A stretch of 64,000 nucleotides of DNA from Cytophagales bacterium CG12_big_fil_rev_8_21_14_0_65_40_12 (GTDB lineage: Bacteria > Bacteroidota > Bacteroidia > Cytophagales > Cyclobacteriaceae). The stretch covers positions 1-64,000 of the forward strand of contig PCUU01000062.1 in NCBI GenBank assembly GCA_002786855.1. Direction: 5' to 3'. Below the pieces are notes generated by a model. That model ran no database searches. It was given only the letters and a program-made list of their open reading frames with translations, and was not told where the DNA came from. A program made the position numbers and the translations under genes. Positions 25,589 to 35,326 of this stretch are shown here, in pieces. Within the stretch, counting starts at the first letter, position 1. Each line of letters starts with the position of its first letter.

Positions 25589-26287
25589 ATGCCATCCAGC
25601 TATTCCATTGCCAGCTCGGCAAAGACAGTTGAAGAATATTTTAATGTCGAAGTGACAAATAAGTACGAAGCTAGGTTCAATGGCTCTCCAACCAAATTGC
25701 TCCCAGTTATTACCGCAGAAAACCCAGATGGGATCTCGTTTTTTTATTGGGGCATTAATCCTGCTTTTGTTAAGAGCAAAAGCATTAGCGAAAAACTGAT
25801 TTTCGCCCCGGTTGAAGAGATTTTAAGCAAAGCTAGCCTCAAAAAAAATCTCAAAACACAACGATGCGTAATTTTGGCAGATGGCTTTTACATTTGGAAA
25901 AGCATCTCGAAAAAAGAAAGAGTGCCTTATCGAGTACATACAGCAGATAACAGCCCTTTTGGTATTGCTGGCTTATGGGATGAATTCGAAAATGAAAATG
26001 GTGACATAGTACACACTTTTATGATGATCACTACTCGGGCCAATGCAGATGTGGCTGATGTTACAGAGCGAATGCCTGCGATATTGGATTCTGATCTTAT
26101 GATTGATTGGCTCAATGAATCGAATACGGAGGAAAGTGTGATCAATTTTATAACGCCTTATAAAGAGAAACCTCTTGATCGCTATACGGTTAGCCCAAGA
26201 TTGAACGATCCGAATTATGATCATGCCGATTTGATTAAAAAGGTGCCTCCAGCAAATCAATTTGGTAGTTTCACCCTTTTTGGATAG
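25589..26287 (+). CDS. SRAP/YedK (HMCES) family paralogue lacking the catalytic residues
   Basis: The 232-aa protein keeps the SRAP fold signatures: FYWGINPAF near residue 52, RCVILADGFYIWK near 92 and ERMPAILD near 157. Active members start with MCGR and crosslink abasic DNA through Cys2, assisted by Asn, Glu and His (E. coli YedK Asn75, Glu105, His160). Here the start is MPSSYS, so Cys2 is Pro. LINAR is replaced by LIFAP, FEW by YIW, and the His before RMP by Thr. All four key positions are changed, so it is probably a non-catalytic paralogue or has a different activity. The frame is intact; no alternative start restores a Cys. Confidence 0.85.
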   Translation: MPSSYSIASSAKTVEEYFNVEVTNKYEARFNGSPTKLLPVITAENPDGISFFYWGINPAFVKSKSISEKLIFAPVEEILSKASLKKNLKTQRCVILADGFYIWKSISKKERVPYRVHTADNSPFGIAGLWDEFENENGDIVHTFMMITTRANADVADVTERMPAILDSDLMIDWLNESNTEESVINFITPYKEKPLDRYTVSPRLNDPNYDHADLIKKVPPANQFGSFTLFG

Positions 26288-26290
26288 AGG

Positions 26291-27034
26291 TTATTTCTTC
26301 ACCACTACATCATTGAGTTCTATTCTGGAAATCTCTTTTAATTGCCCTGTCTGAAAGGCATAATCGAGTTCATGTGCCGGAAAATCCTTAGTTATTGTGT
26401 AATTGACGTAATCTTGAAAACGAATTCCGTTGATTTCTCTGGGGTTAATTGCCTCTCGAAATCTCACTCCACCCCCGTTGATAAAATAGCTATAGGCCAA
26501 GTAATCGACCGTAAAGTTTTTTTGATGAATCCAATACACAAATACATTTTCGAAATCTTTACCACCACCATTATCTCCGTAAGTCACTTCTACTTTGAAA
26601 TAAGGTTCTCCTTTTATTTTTATTGAAGGCATCAATTGCTTGTTCATTGCACCATCGTTAGCTCCATAAGGAAGCAAAGCAAAATAAATGACCGACCGAG
26701 TATCACTAGAGGTCCTCCACATTTTCTCCGAATCAAGGCTTACAAGTTCGTTATTCACTTTGTGAACAAAGGTTTCTCCATTGATTACATCCTCAATCAC
26801 TTCATTGTTATTTCTTGACACCCTTTTTAATTCATAAGTCAAATCCGAAAGATTGGCCTCAAAGTGATCGCTTCTAAAATCAAAGCCCACTTGAAAATCC
26901 TTCACTGAATCGAACCCGTGCCTTGCGATGGCCTTATCAAGTACTTCTTGAGCAGTTGGTTTTTTAATTTCACAACTTGACGCAGAAATAATCAACATCA
27001 AAAGAAATAAGCTATTTGGGTTAATTCTTGCCAT
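26291..27034 (-). CDS. DUF6503-like lipoprotein
   Basis: The protein of about 247 aa starts at MARINPNSLF, which gives a normal lipoprotein signal peptide with lipobox ASSC; the frame also opens 30 bases earlier at 27064. The mature sequence (DKAIARHGFDSVKDFQVGFDFR, then TYELKRVSRNN, ALLPYGAND, EINGIRFQDYVNYTI) matches the DUF6503/LolA-like beta-half-barrel lipoproteins of Bacteroidota. The role is unknown, possibly lipid or hydrophobe binding. It converges with the SRAP gene, with 3 bases between stops. Confidence 0.75.
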   Translation of the reverse strand: MARINPNSLFLLMLIISASSCEIKKPTAQEVLDKAIARHGFDSVKDFQVGFDFRSDHFEANLSDLTYELKRVSRNNNEVIEDVINGETFVHKVNNELVSLDSEKMWRTSSDTRSVIYFALLPYGANDGAMNKQLMPSIKIKGEPYFKVEVTYGDNGGGKDFENVFVYWIHQKNFTVDYLAYSYFINGGGVRFREAINPREINGIRFQDYVNYTITKDFPAHELDYAFQTGQLKEISRIELNDVVVKK

Positions 27035-27245
27035 ACTTTGTTTTAAAATCTGTCTTCCGCCCATACGCTAGGATACGTAATTGGTTTCCTATCTTTTTCA
27101 AGAGGTCAAAAGAGATTTTTTGAATTCAAGGTAACAACGAAGACAGTGATGAATGGTTAAATTTTAATTTTACTTTCTTGCCATTCATGCAAACGATTTC
27201 TAACTAAGGGATAATTCTTTAATTTGGCAGGCCAAATAAAAAAAT

Positions 27246-28244
27246 ATGAAGAGCTCGCGAATAATTGGTCTTGGACATTACGTTCCAGAAAACATTATTA
27301 AGAACAAAGACCTTGAAGCAATAATGGACACCAATGATGCTTGGATCGTTGAGCGGACGGGTATTCATGAGCGAAGGTGGTTCAATCCAGACAAGGACAC
27401 GGTTGCCAATATGGCCACTCGGGCAGCCAAAATAGCCATGGAAAGGGCTAAAATCAAAGTCAGCGAAATCGACTTCATCGTTTTCGCTACCATTACTCCC
27501 GATTACTTTTTTCCAGGCTCTGGAGTTTTAATGCAACGCGAACTTGGTTTGCAGGGCATTGGCGCTATTGATATCAGAAACGCGTGCAGTGGCTTTATTT
27601 ATGGACTTTCTGTAGCCGATCAGTTCATTAAAACTGGCATGTACAAAACTATTTTGGTGGTGGGTGCCGAAATTCAATCCTCTGCGGTTGACAAAAGTAC
27701 AGAAGGAAGGTCCAGTGCAGTGATTTTTGCGGATGGCGCAGGAGCAGCCATTCTTAGGGCTTGCGATCCAGCGGAAGGGGGCATATTATCTACTCATTTG
27801 CATGCAGATGGTGATTTTGCCGAAGAGCTTTATGTGCGTGACCCTGGAAGCAGTAGAAAAGTTCGGTTATCCGAGGAGTTGATCAAAGGCCCTACTTTCA
27901 ACCTGACCATGAACGGCAACGCGGTTTTCAAGCATGCGGTGGTGCGGTTCAGCGAAGTAATTGGTGAGGCTTTAGCCGCGAATAACATGAAAGCGGAGGA
28001 TATCGACTTGTTAGTTCCGCATCAGGCAAATCTTAGAATCAGTAATTATGTTCAAAAACAGATGAACATGCCTGATGAAAAAGTGTTCAATAACATCATG
28101 TATTATGGCAATACCACCGCAGCCTCTATTCCCATCGCCTTGAGCGAAGCATGGGAAAAGGGTAAAATCAATGAAGGTGATATTATTTGTTTGGCAGCTT
28201 TCGGCAGTGGTTTTACTTGGGCTTCGGCACTCATCAAATGGTAA
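27246..28244 (+). CDS. fabH: 3-oxoacyl-ACP synthase III (FabH family)
   Basis: The 332-aa thiolase-fold condensing enzyme has its catalytic Cys114 in RNACSGFIYG, His in LLVPHQANLRI near 255 and Asn in YYGNTTAASIP near 285. It initiates fatty-acid synthesis by joining acetyl-CoA or a branched acyl-CoA to malonyl-ACP. Its stop overlaps nothing, but the next gene starts one base later at a TTG. No other fab genes are adjacent, so it may be one of several FabH paralogues. Confidence 0.92.
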   Translation: MKSSRIIGLGHYVPENIIKNKDLEAIMDTNDAWIVERTGIHERRWFNPDKDTVANMATRAAKIAMERAKIKVSEIDFIVFATITPDYFFPGSGVLMQRELGLQGIGAIDIRNACSGFIYGLSVADQFIKTGMYKTILVVGAEIQSSAVDKSTEGRSSAVIFADGAGAAILRACDPAEGGILSTHLHADGDFAEELYVRDPGSSRKVRLSEELIKGPTFNLTMNGNAVFKHAVVRFSEVIGEALAANNMKAEDIDLLVPHQANLRISNYVQKQMNMPDEKVFNNIMYYGNTTAASIPIALSEAWEKGKINEGDIICLAAFGSGFTWASALIKW

Positions 28245-28245
28245 T

Positions 28246-28851
28246 TTGAGCAACTCAATCAAATTAAGCGAAGAGGAACACAAAATTTTATCAGACACCT
28301 CTTTCTTGCTCACCAAACAGCAAATCGACAAAAAGATTTCTGCTTTACTGCTGAACTACCAGCAAGAGTTGATGACCCAAAATCCAAATCCGTTTGCCTT
28401 TCTGCCCTCTTCTGTTTTGCCGTTGCCGAAAAAAGTAAGCAAAGGCCAAAACTACAATGGACTTCCATATTGGGTGGTGGACTTCCCAAGTCATTTTGAG
28501 AAAGAAAACATCTTCACATTTCGGGTAGTCGTCTGGTGGGGCAACTATATTTCGACAAGCCTCATTTTAAGCGGATATTATTTCGAACAGGCACGATTGG
28601 ATTTCGTTAAGCTGGGTAATTCCAATTTCAGTTTCTCCATTAACGCAAATCCATGGCCAATTGAATTTGAACCAAAAAATCTGATCACTGTTAGTCCATA
28701 TAACCTAAGTCAAATAAAAGAGCACTATAAAAATTCTAAATTCGTTAAACTTTCCGCAAAGCATGAGCTAAATAAAATTGAAGGATTAACCCTATTCTGC
28801 AACGAAGACTTACATGGCATGCTGGCAATGTTCGATTGGCGTAATATTTGA
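28246..28851 (+). CDS. Hypothetical protein coupled to fabH
   Basis: This soluble protein of about 201 aa is of unknown family. The frame runs back to 28171 inside fabH, but the protein-like sequence begins after the fabH stop. The TTG at 28246 (followed by SNSIKLSEEEHKIL) is the best start; there is no early ATG. It is rich in aromatic residues (YWVVDFPSHFEKENIFTFRV near 92) and ends in MLAMFDWRNI. Immediate adjacency suggests cotranscription with fabH. Confidence 0.6.
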   Translation: MSNSIKLSEEEHKILSDTSFLLTKQQIDKKISALLLNYQQELMTQNPNPFAFLPSSVLPLPKKVSKGQNYNGLPYWVVDFPSHFEKENIFTFRVVVWWGNYISTSLILSGYYFEQARLDFVKLGNSNFSFSINANPWPIEFEPKNLITVSPYNLSQIKEHYKNSKFVKLSAKHELNKIEGLTLFCNEDLHGMLAMFDWRNI

Positions 28852-28904
28852 TGATAAGAAGCTACCAAATAAAGAAACATTCATTGTAATTCGATTAAAG
28901 CTGT

Positions 28905-30428
28905 ATGCAAATCAAGAAATACACTCTCCTTTTACTCCTCTTTTCCAGCTCATTTCTTAAAGTAAATGCCCAACCACAAGTATTTGAATTAATTTTCCCA
29001 TCAAAGGACACTTCGCTTACCTATATTGGCGAAGTAGTCAATGACAAAAAGAACGGCCTTTGGACTGCTTTCAACTCGGACAGCAGCTACCTGCACAGAG
29101 GGAACTACGTTGAAGGCATCAAAACAGGCTTTTGGATGATCTTTTATGACCGCATGGAAAAGGCCCGAATGCAGTTCAGAGACAATAAATTAAACGGCAC
29201 ATATCTACTTTTTAATAGTGCTGGTCTCTCTTCTGTTAAGGCCAATTTTGAAAATGATTTGCTCAATGGTGAGTGGACCTCGTTTTATGAAAATGGAACA
29301 AAGTTCGAAAATGGAAATTTTTTAGCGGGTAAAAAAGAAGGGATTTGGCTGAGCTACTATGAAAATAACCAACCCAGTATTATCAGTTCGTATGAAAAAG
29401 GAAAACTGGAAGGTGAGTTTAGTCAGTTTGATATTTATGGTCAATTAATGATAAAAGCAAGCTACAAGAACGGATATCTCAATGGAAACTGGCTAAAATA
29501 TGATGGTGAATTTGTTGTAGAGAGAGGTCAATTTATTGAAGGTGAAAGAGATGGGCGCTGGGAATATTTTGAATTTAGTGACACACAACCTGCCATTAGG
29601 GAATATTATAAAAAAGGAAAAAAGGTTGGCTCCTGGTTTACTTACTACTCTTCAGGACGAGTAGCCCATGAAATTCACTACGTTGACGATCAACCTGTTG
29701 GGGTAGAAAGAGAGTGGCATCCTAACAAACAACTGGCCTCTGAAACGCGCTACAGACTAGGATTAAAAGATAGCATTTTCACTGCTTTTTATGAAAATGC
29801 AGTAGTGCTAGAAACCGGGGCTTATGATTTGGGCATCAAAACGGGGCTTTGGAAATACTACCATGAAAACGGAATGATCTCTGAATTCGGGAATTTCAAA
29901 AACGATAAAAAAGAAGGAAACTGGAAAAGCTTCAACGATGAAGGCAAACTGACAGCAGAAGGCAACTATTCACTCGGAGACCAAGTCGGACAATGGTTCA
30001 ATTATCATAACAACGGGGAATTGGCCTCAATTGGCAGTTTTATGCAGGGCGAAAAAGATGGCCTTTGGGGCTATTTTCATGAAGATGGAAAACCAATGCA
30101 AGAAGAAACTTGGGACAATGGAAAGTTATTAAAGGTTTCGGACTTTACGGATGAAGACGGAGAAACTCATAAAACAGGAAACTTAGCCAATGGTAAAGGT
30201 GAAAAAATAAGCTATTACCCTTCGGGAGAACTCTTTTCTAAAGGGCCTTACGAAAAAGGAAAACCCAATGGCAATTGGCTCTTTTATGACGAGAAAAGCC
30301 GGCCACTGACCGAAGGCCTTCTCGTTGATGGCGTAAAGCAAGGGATTTGGAAAATTTACGCTCGAGGCGGACGTATTCTCAGGACTGAAACCTATGAGGA
30401 TGGAATACTGAAAATTATCGAGCAATAA
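28905..30428 (+). CDS. Secreted YwqK/MORN-type repeat protein
   Basis: The 507-aa protein begins with a signal peptide ending near NAQP (residue 23). It then consists of about 20 repeats of a 22-24-residue unit like G-x-W-x-x-Y-Y-x-N-G-x-x-x-x-x-G-x-Y-x-x-G. These are MORN_2/YwqK-type beta-hairpin repeats. Databases often label such proteins 'toxin-antitoxin YwqK antitoxin', but no toxin is adjacent and an extracytoplasmic scaffold role is as likely. The next gene is the tiny Lacal_2735-type protein. Confidence 0.82.
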   Translation: MQIKKYTLLLLLFSSSFLKVNAQPQVFELIFPSKDTSLTYIGEVVNDKKNGLWTAFNSDSSYLHRGNYVEGIKTGFWMIFYDRMEKARMQFRDNKLNGTYLLFNSAGLSSVKANFENDLLNGEWTSFYENGTKFENGNFLAGKKEGIWLSYYENNQPSIISSYEKGKLEGEFSQFDIYGQLMIKASYKNGYLNGNWLKYDGEFVVERGQFIEGERDGRWEYFEFSDTQPAIREYYKKGKKVGSWFTYYSSGRVAHEIHYVDDQPVGVEREWHPNKQLASETRYRLGLKDSIFTAFYENAVVLETGAYDLGIKTGLWKYYHENGMISEFGNFKNDKKEGNWKSFNDEGKLTAEGNYSLGDQVGQWFNYHNNGELASIGSFMQGEKDGLWGYFHEDGKPMQEETWDNGKLLKVSDFTDEDGETHKTGNLANGKGEKISYYPSGELFSKGPYEKGKPNGNWLFYDEKSRPLTEGLLVDGVKQGIWKIYARGGRILRTETYEDGILKIIEQ

Positions 30429-30469
30429 CGAACAATTCAACTTACAAGCTGTTCTTCAATAAAAAAACC

Positions 30470-30631
30470 ATGGGGCTGTTTTCAAGAAAATCCGAAAAAG
30501 AAAAACTCAATGAGAAATATAAAAAACTGATTGACGAGGCTTATAAACTCTCTCATACCGACAGGCGTGCAAGCGACTTAAAAACAGCAGAAGCAGATGC
30601 AGTTTTAAAACAAATTGAGGCCTTAAAATAG
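30470..30631 (+). CDS. Lacal_2735 family small protein (53 aa)
   Basis: The short frame encodes MGLFSRKSEKEKLNEKYKKL, continuing with DEAYKLSHTDRRASDLKTAEAD and ending LKQIEALK. This is the full-length pattern of the Lacal_2735 family found across Bacteroidota. It is a charged helical protein of unknown function. It lies 41 bases after the YwqK-type gene on the same strand. Confidence 0.85.
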   Translation: MGLFSRKSEKEKLNEKYKKLIDEAYKLSHTDRRASDLKTAEADAVLKQIEALK

Positions 30632-30653
30632 GCAGAAATTCAACCGGGCTTTT

Positions 30654-31541
30654 CTATAGGTTTCGTTTAAGTGATTCGATCATCTTCAGTATCGTCTTTT
30701 TCACCAATTCCGATTCATTCCAAGGCAAAAAGTGATTTTGTTTTTCGAGCATAATAATTTCATGAGGCGCGTTTACAAGCATGCTGTCGGCAAAGGGGCC
30801 ATTGCCTGGGGCAACTAGATTGTCCTTTTCTCCTTGAATCACAATGCTCGGTATAGTGATGTTCTGCCAAAGAGGAAGCATCAATTCCAATTCTTCTTTC
30901 AAAAAGATCACTTCTTCGTTAGAAACACGCATTACTTTAGGAAAGATACCCTCGATAATTGGCCAACGCATTGGAACCCTGAACCAATCCTCATTGGGTT
31001 CTAAGTCTGGAGCAATGGCAGGTGCCAACATGATTATTCCTTCAACTAAGTTAGGATGGTCCATTGCCATTCTTGCCACGATCGGCCCGCCCAAAGAATG
31101 CCCGATCAATATTCTTGGTGCTGGATATTTTTCTAGGATTTCCGACATCAAAAGGCACTGCCTTTCCAAAGAAGCCACTGGCTTGCCATAACTTGACTTA
31201 CCAAAGCCTGGTCTATCGACAGAAATGATATTGGCCTCATTGTAAAGCGTGCTGTCCTTGAAGTAATCGATAAAAGCATCCCAAGCACCCGGAGTACCAT
31301 GAACAAAAACAAGCGTGGCAGGCTTATTCAAATCCAGGGCTTTAAAGTGCATTTTATAACCACCTACCTCATAAAACTCACTTTTCGGCTTATACGGAAC
31401 GTCTTCAAAATAAGCAGCCACTTTCTTGTCGCTCATGCTAAAGGTCACACAACCACTAATGACTTGAGAAAGTACGACAATCAATACCAAGCTTGATAAA
31501 CACCCAATTTTCAGCCCTTTGAATAATTTCGATTTTGCCAT
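30654..31541 (-). CDS. Alpha/beta hydrolase
   Basis: The 295-aa protein has an N-terminal hydrophobic segment (about 10-32, ending SGCVTF, possibly a lipobox). The alpha/beta-hydrolase core follows, with FVHGTPGAWDAF (oxyanion region, near 80), the nucleophile elbow IGHSLGGP near 142 and the catalytic Asp in QGEKDNL and His in KQNHFLPW near the C-terminus. It is probably membrane-anchored or lipidated, facing the periplasm. The substrate is unknown. Confidence 0.85.
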   Translation of the reverse strand: MAKSKLFKGLKIGCLSSLVLIVVLSQVISGCVTFSMSDKKVAAYFEDVPYKPKSEFYEVGGYKMHFKALDLNKPATLVFVHGTPGAWDAFIDYFKDSTLYNEANIISVDRPGFGKSSYGKPVASLERQCLLMSEILEKYPAPRILIGHSLGGPIVARMAMDHPNLVEGIIMLAPAIAPDLEPNEDWFRVPMRWPIIEGIFPKVMRVSNEEVIFLKEELELMLPLWQNITIPSIVIQGEKDNLVAPGNGPFADSMLVNAPHEIIMLEKQNHFLPWNESELVKKTILKMIESLKRNL

Positions 31542-31564
31542 AACCCGAGAAACTTAAAACAAAA

Positions 31565-31590
31565 AAACCACTCCTAGATAGAAGTGGTTT
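31565..31590 (-). terminator. Terminator of the glutamine synthetase gene
   Basis: AAACCACT pairs with AGTGGTTT, with a T-run on the minus strand. It lies 25 bases after the stop codon of the type III glutamine synthetase gene. Confidence 0.75.
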
Positions 31591-31614
31591 TAAATTTTAT
31601 GAATTTTCTTGATC

Positions 31615-33777
31615 TTATCTCAAGAATAACATTTCTCTATATTTCAATAATGGCCAAGCGTCATCATCTACCAATAGCTCCAATTTGTCTACGGCAGTTC
31701 GGATATCGTTGAAGTATTTAGCTTTAATCCTGTCACAGTAAGCAATTGCCTTTTCGTGCGATGATTCAATTGCGTTTACCTCTCCTCTTTCTTCATTCAA
31801 GCCCGCTACTTTGGTTTGAATGGTGGAAAGTAAGCCGTTGACTTTGGAAATAACTGCCACAACGTGTGAATTATCCAAACCTAACTCTTTCAAGTTCATG
31901 GCATTTTGCATCAATTTATTTTGATACTCAATGCCCACAGGAAGAATCATATTCATGGCGATTTCACCAATCAATCTAGCTTCGATTTGTAGTTTAAGGA
32001 TGTAGTTCTCCAATTGGATTTCATTTCTGGCTTCCAATTCAACTTTGTTCATTACTCCGAATTCTTCGAAAACAGCTATTGAAGTTTTAGAAACATAAGC
32101 ATCTAAAGCCCTAGCTGTGTCTTTTATATTCGGCAAACCTCTTTTTGCTGCTTCATTTGCCCATTCTTCAGAGTAGCCATCACCTTCGAAACGCACCGCT
32201 TTCGACTCCTTAATGTACTTTCTCAAAATATTGACAATCGCGATTTTCTTGTCTTCACCACCATCAATCAATCTGGTAACTTCGGTGTGGAAATCCTTCA
32301 ATTGCTTGGCAACAATAAGGTTGAGCACTGTCATTGGCTCGGCAACATTTTGGTCTGAACCTACCGCCCTGAATTCGAACTTATTTCCTGTAAAGGCAAA
32401 AGGAGATGTTCTGTTTCTATCGGTGTTGTCAAGAATGATTTGAGGAATTTTATCGATCCCCAATTTCATGTACATGTTTTCGCCCTTATCTACTTTAATA
32501 TTGCCATTGTTTTCTAGTTCATCTAAAACACTGCTCAATTCAGAACCTAAGAAAACTGACATAATCGCAGGAGGCGCCTCGTTAGCACCCAATCTATGGT
32601 CATTACCGGCAGAGGCAATACTTGCTCTTAACATGCCAGAGTACTGATGGATAGCCTTTACAGTGGTAACCAAGAAGGTTAAGAATTGAAGGTTTTCCCT
32701 TGCGCTTGAACTTGGTTGAAAAACGTTAACTCCAGTGTTTGTGATCAAAGACCAGTTATTGTGCTTTCCTGATCCATTCAAACCAGCAAATGGTTTTTCG
32801 TGGAAAAGTACTTTCAAATCATGTCTTTCAGCTACGCGATCCATCACATCCATCATCAGAGAATTATGGTCAGTAGCCACGTTGATGTCTTCAAATAATG
32901 GGGCAACTTCGAACTGTGCTGGCGCTACCTCGTTGTGACGGGTAGAAACAGGGATACCCAATTTCAAAGACTCAATTTCAAAGTCCTTCATGAAATTATA
33001 TACCCTGCTTGGAATAGAACCAAAATAATGATCATCCAACTGTTGTCCTCTTGCTGGGTGATGCCCAAAAACAGTTCTTCCGCTCATTACCAAATCAGGA
33101 CGTGCATTGAAAAGGGCTTTGTCCACCACAAAATATTCTTGTTCGCAACCTAAAGAAGCGTTTACTCTGCTTACGTTACGATCGAAAAGCTGACACACTT
33201 TAGTAGCTGCTTTATCCACCGCTTCAACCGCTTTCAATAAAGGCACTTTATGGTCTAGTGCTTCACCAGTGTAGGAAACGAAAATGGTAGGGATACAAAG
33301 TGTACGGCCCCAAATGAAGATGGGAGAACTTGGGTCCCAAGCGGTATAACCTCTTGCTTCGAAAGTACTTCTGATACCACCATTAGGGAATGAAGAAGCA
33401 TCTGGCTCTTGCTGAATTAAAGCCGAACCTTTAAAAACCTCTATACCTTTGTGTGCATCAAAAAATGAATCGTGCTTTTCAGCTGTCGAACCTGTTAAAG
33501 GCTGAAACCAGTGGGTATAGTGGGTTGTACCTTTAGACAATGCCCAAGTTTTAACAGCAGATGCCACTTCACTAGCGGTTTCTACTTCTATTTTCTTACC
33601 TTTTTTGATAGCAGATTCTACTTTCTTAAAAGTATCGGGCGCTAGGTTCGCCTTCATTTTTTCAAGGGTAAAAACATCGTCTGCAAAGAAATCTGAAATT
33701 TTGTCCGCAGGGGCAAAAACACGCTCTGTAGTTCTAGTTTGAACTATATTCAGCGCACGTTGACGTTGGTTCGACAT
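31615..33777 (-). CDS. glnN: Glutamine synthetase type III (GlnN)
   Basis: The 720-aa length is characteristic of type III enzymes, which are larger than types I and II and common in Bacteroidota. Visible signatures include GCEQEYFVVDKALF (metal-binding Glu pair, near residue 205), the substrate loop FAGLNGSGKHNNWS near 333, ANEAPPAIMSVFLG near 398, and DRNRTSPFAFTGNKFEFRAVG near 455. It makes glutamine from glutamate, ammonia and ATP in the cytosol. It is monocistronic with its own terminator. Confidence 0.95.
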   Translation of the reverse strand: MSNQRQRALNIVQTRTTERVFAPADKISDFFADDVFTLEKMKANLAPDTFKKVESAIKKGKKIEVETASEVASAVKTWALSKGTTHYTHWFQPLTGSTAEKHDSFFDAHKGIEVFKGSALIQQEPDASSFPNGGIRSTFEARGYTAWDPSSPIFIWGRTLCIPTIFVSYTGEALDHKVPLLKAVEAVDKAATKVCQLFDRNVSRVNASLGCEQEYFVVDKALFNARPDLVMSGRTVFGHHPARGQQLDDHYFGSIPSRVYNFMKDFEIESLKLGIPVSTRHNEVAPAQFEVAPLFEDINVATDHNSLMMDVMDRVAERHDLKVLFHEKPFAGLNGSGKHNNWSLITNTGVNVFQPSSSARENLQFLTFLVTTVKAIHQYSGMLRASIASAGNDHRLGANEAPPAIMSVFLGSELSSVLDELENNGNIKVDKGENMYMKLGIDKIPQIILDNTDRNRTSPFAFTGNKFEFRAVGSDQNVAEPMTVLNLIVAKQLKDFHTEVTRLIDGGEDKKIAIVNILRKYIKESKAVRFEGDGYSEEWANEAAKRGLPNIKDTARALDAYVSKTSIAVFEEFGVMNKVELEARNEIQLENYILKLQIEARLIGEIAMNMILPVGIEYQNKLMQNAMNLKELGLDNSHVVAVISKVNGLLSTIQTKVAGLNEERGEVNAIESSHEKAIAYCDRIKAKYFNDIRTAVDKLELLVDDDAWPLLKYREMLFLR

Positions 33778-34004
33778 GATTTATGATAAGTTGGTTTAAA
33801 ATTCAGTTCAAAATTAGCAGAAATACATAAAACTCAAGTGAAACTGATGCTTTTTTATCCATATCAGGAGTTCAAAACAAAAAAATGACCCAACCAATGG
33901 TTTTTTAGAAACCAAAACAATCGATTGCAACAAAAACCCTCATTCAGCTTCATCCCAATTCCCTTTCGATTTGAATTCTTTAATCGTTAGCTTTGCAAGC
34001 CAAA

Positions 34005-35324
34005 ATGAGAAAAGTAGCATTTTATACCCTGGGCTGTAAACTGAATTTTTCAGAAACCTCCACCATCTCCCGACAATTCGAAGAGAAGGGCTATCAAAAA
34101 GTGGGCTTTTCCGAAACTCCCGACATCTTTATTATCAACACCTGTTCTGTTACCGAAAACGCAGACAAGAAGTGTGCGAAAATTGTTCGGGAAGCGCAGG
34201 CCGTAAACCCTAATGGCTTCGTGGCTATTGTGGGTTGTTATGCGCAGTTAAAACCTACCGAAATCTCTGAAATCCCAGGAGTTGATGCCGTTTTAGGCGC
34301 AGCCGAAAAATTCAGGCTGATTGAATTGCTCGATGACTTCGTAAAACCACAAACAACAAGGGTATTAGCGTCTGAAATAAAAGAGGCCACGGTTTTCAAT
34401 AATGCTTACTCTATCAACGACCGCACCCGCACTTTTCTCAAAGTGCAGGATGGTTGCAATTACCACTGTGCTTTCTGTACCATACCATTGGCCAGAGGCA
34501 AAAGCAGAAGTGATAGTATAGAAAGCATCCTAAAATCCGCTAATGAAATTGCTCAAACAGAGGTTAAAGAAATCGTGCTCACGGGCGTAAATATTGGCGA
34601 TTTTGGAATCCAAGACGGCAAAAGAGTGGAAGGATTTGTCGACTTGGTGAAAGCAATGGACCAAGTAGAAGGCATTGACAGAATTAGAATTTCATCCATT
34701 GAGCCTAACTTGCTCACGAATGAAATTATTGAGTATGTGGCCAATTCAAAACGATTTGTGCCCCATTTCCATATTCCGTTGCAATCTGGCAATAACAAGA
34801 CCCTCCGCAATATGAGAAGGCGCTATTTGCGCGAACTTTATATCGACCGAGTGAATAAAATTAAAACGCTCATGCCCAATAGTTGTATTGGTGTGGACGT
34901 CATTGTAGGCTTTCCTGGTGAAAGTCACGATGATTTTTTAGATACCTATCACTTTTTGAATGAGCTTGATATTTCTTATCTCCACGTTTTCACTTATTCT
35001 GAAAGGGCAAATACAGCCGCACCAGAAATGGAAGGCAGAGTGCCATTAAAAGAAAGAAAAGAACGTTCCAAAATGCTTCGAATACTTTCGGAAAAGAAGA
35101 AACAGCATTTCTACAGGCAAAATTTAGGAACAACAGCGACTGTCCTTTTTGAAGATGACATTGAAAATGGGATGATGCACGGATTTACAGAAAACTATAT
35201 CCGCGTAGCAGCCAAATACGATCCTATGTTGATCAACGAACTTAAAGTGGTCACTTTAAGGGCCATCAACGAAAATGGAACTGTGGATGTAGAAGAACCT
35301 GAAATGGTTTTTGAGACTCACTAG
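34005..35324 (+). CDS. mtaB: tRNA t6A37 methylthiotransferase MtaB
   Basis: The 439-aa protein has the UPF0004 domain (Cys residues in TLGCKLN, NTCSVTENADKKC and VGCYAQ), a radical-SAM domain with DGCNYHCAFCTIPLARG (CxxxCxxC, near residue 149) and a C-terminal TRAM-like region. It adds a methylthio group to t6A37 in tRNAs reading ANN codons. An in-frame TTG at 33993 overlaps a -7-like TAGCTTTG, so the ATG at 34005 is the better start. A DUF3820 gene begins 2 bases after the stop. Confidence 0.93.
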   Translation: MRKVAFYTLGCKLNFSETSTISRQFEEKGYQKVGFSETPDIFIINTCSVTENADKKCAKIVREAQAVNPNGFVAIVGCYAQLKPTEISEIPGVDAVLGAAEKFRLIELLDDFVKPQTTRVLASEIKEATVFNNAYSINDRTRTFLKVQDGCNYHCAFCTIPLARGKSRSDSIESILKSANEIAQTEVKEIVLTGVNIGDFGIQDGKRVEGFVDLVKAMDQVEGIDRIRISSIEPNLLTNEIIEYVANSKRFVPHFHIPLQSGNNKTLRNMRRRYLRELYIDRVNKIKTLMPNSCIGVDVIVGFPGESHDDFLDTYHFLNELDISYLHVFTYSERANTAAPEMEGRVPLKERKERSKMLRILSEKKKQHFYRQNLGTTATVLFEDDIENGMMHGFTENYIRVAAKYDPMLINELKVVTLRAINENGTVDVEEPEMVFETH

Positions 35325-35326
35325 TA

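Noticed and set aside
28905-30428. Antitoxin role for the YwqK-type protein
   Set aside because: The protein has a signal peptide and no toxin gene is adjacent, so the database-style antitoxin label is not supported.
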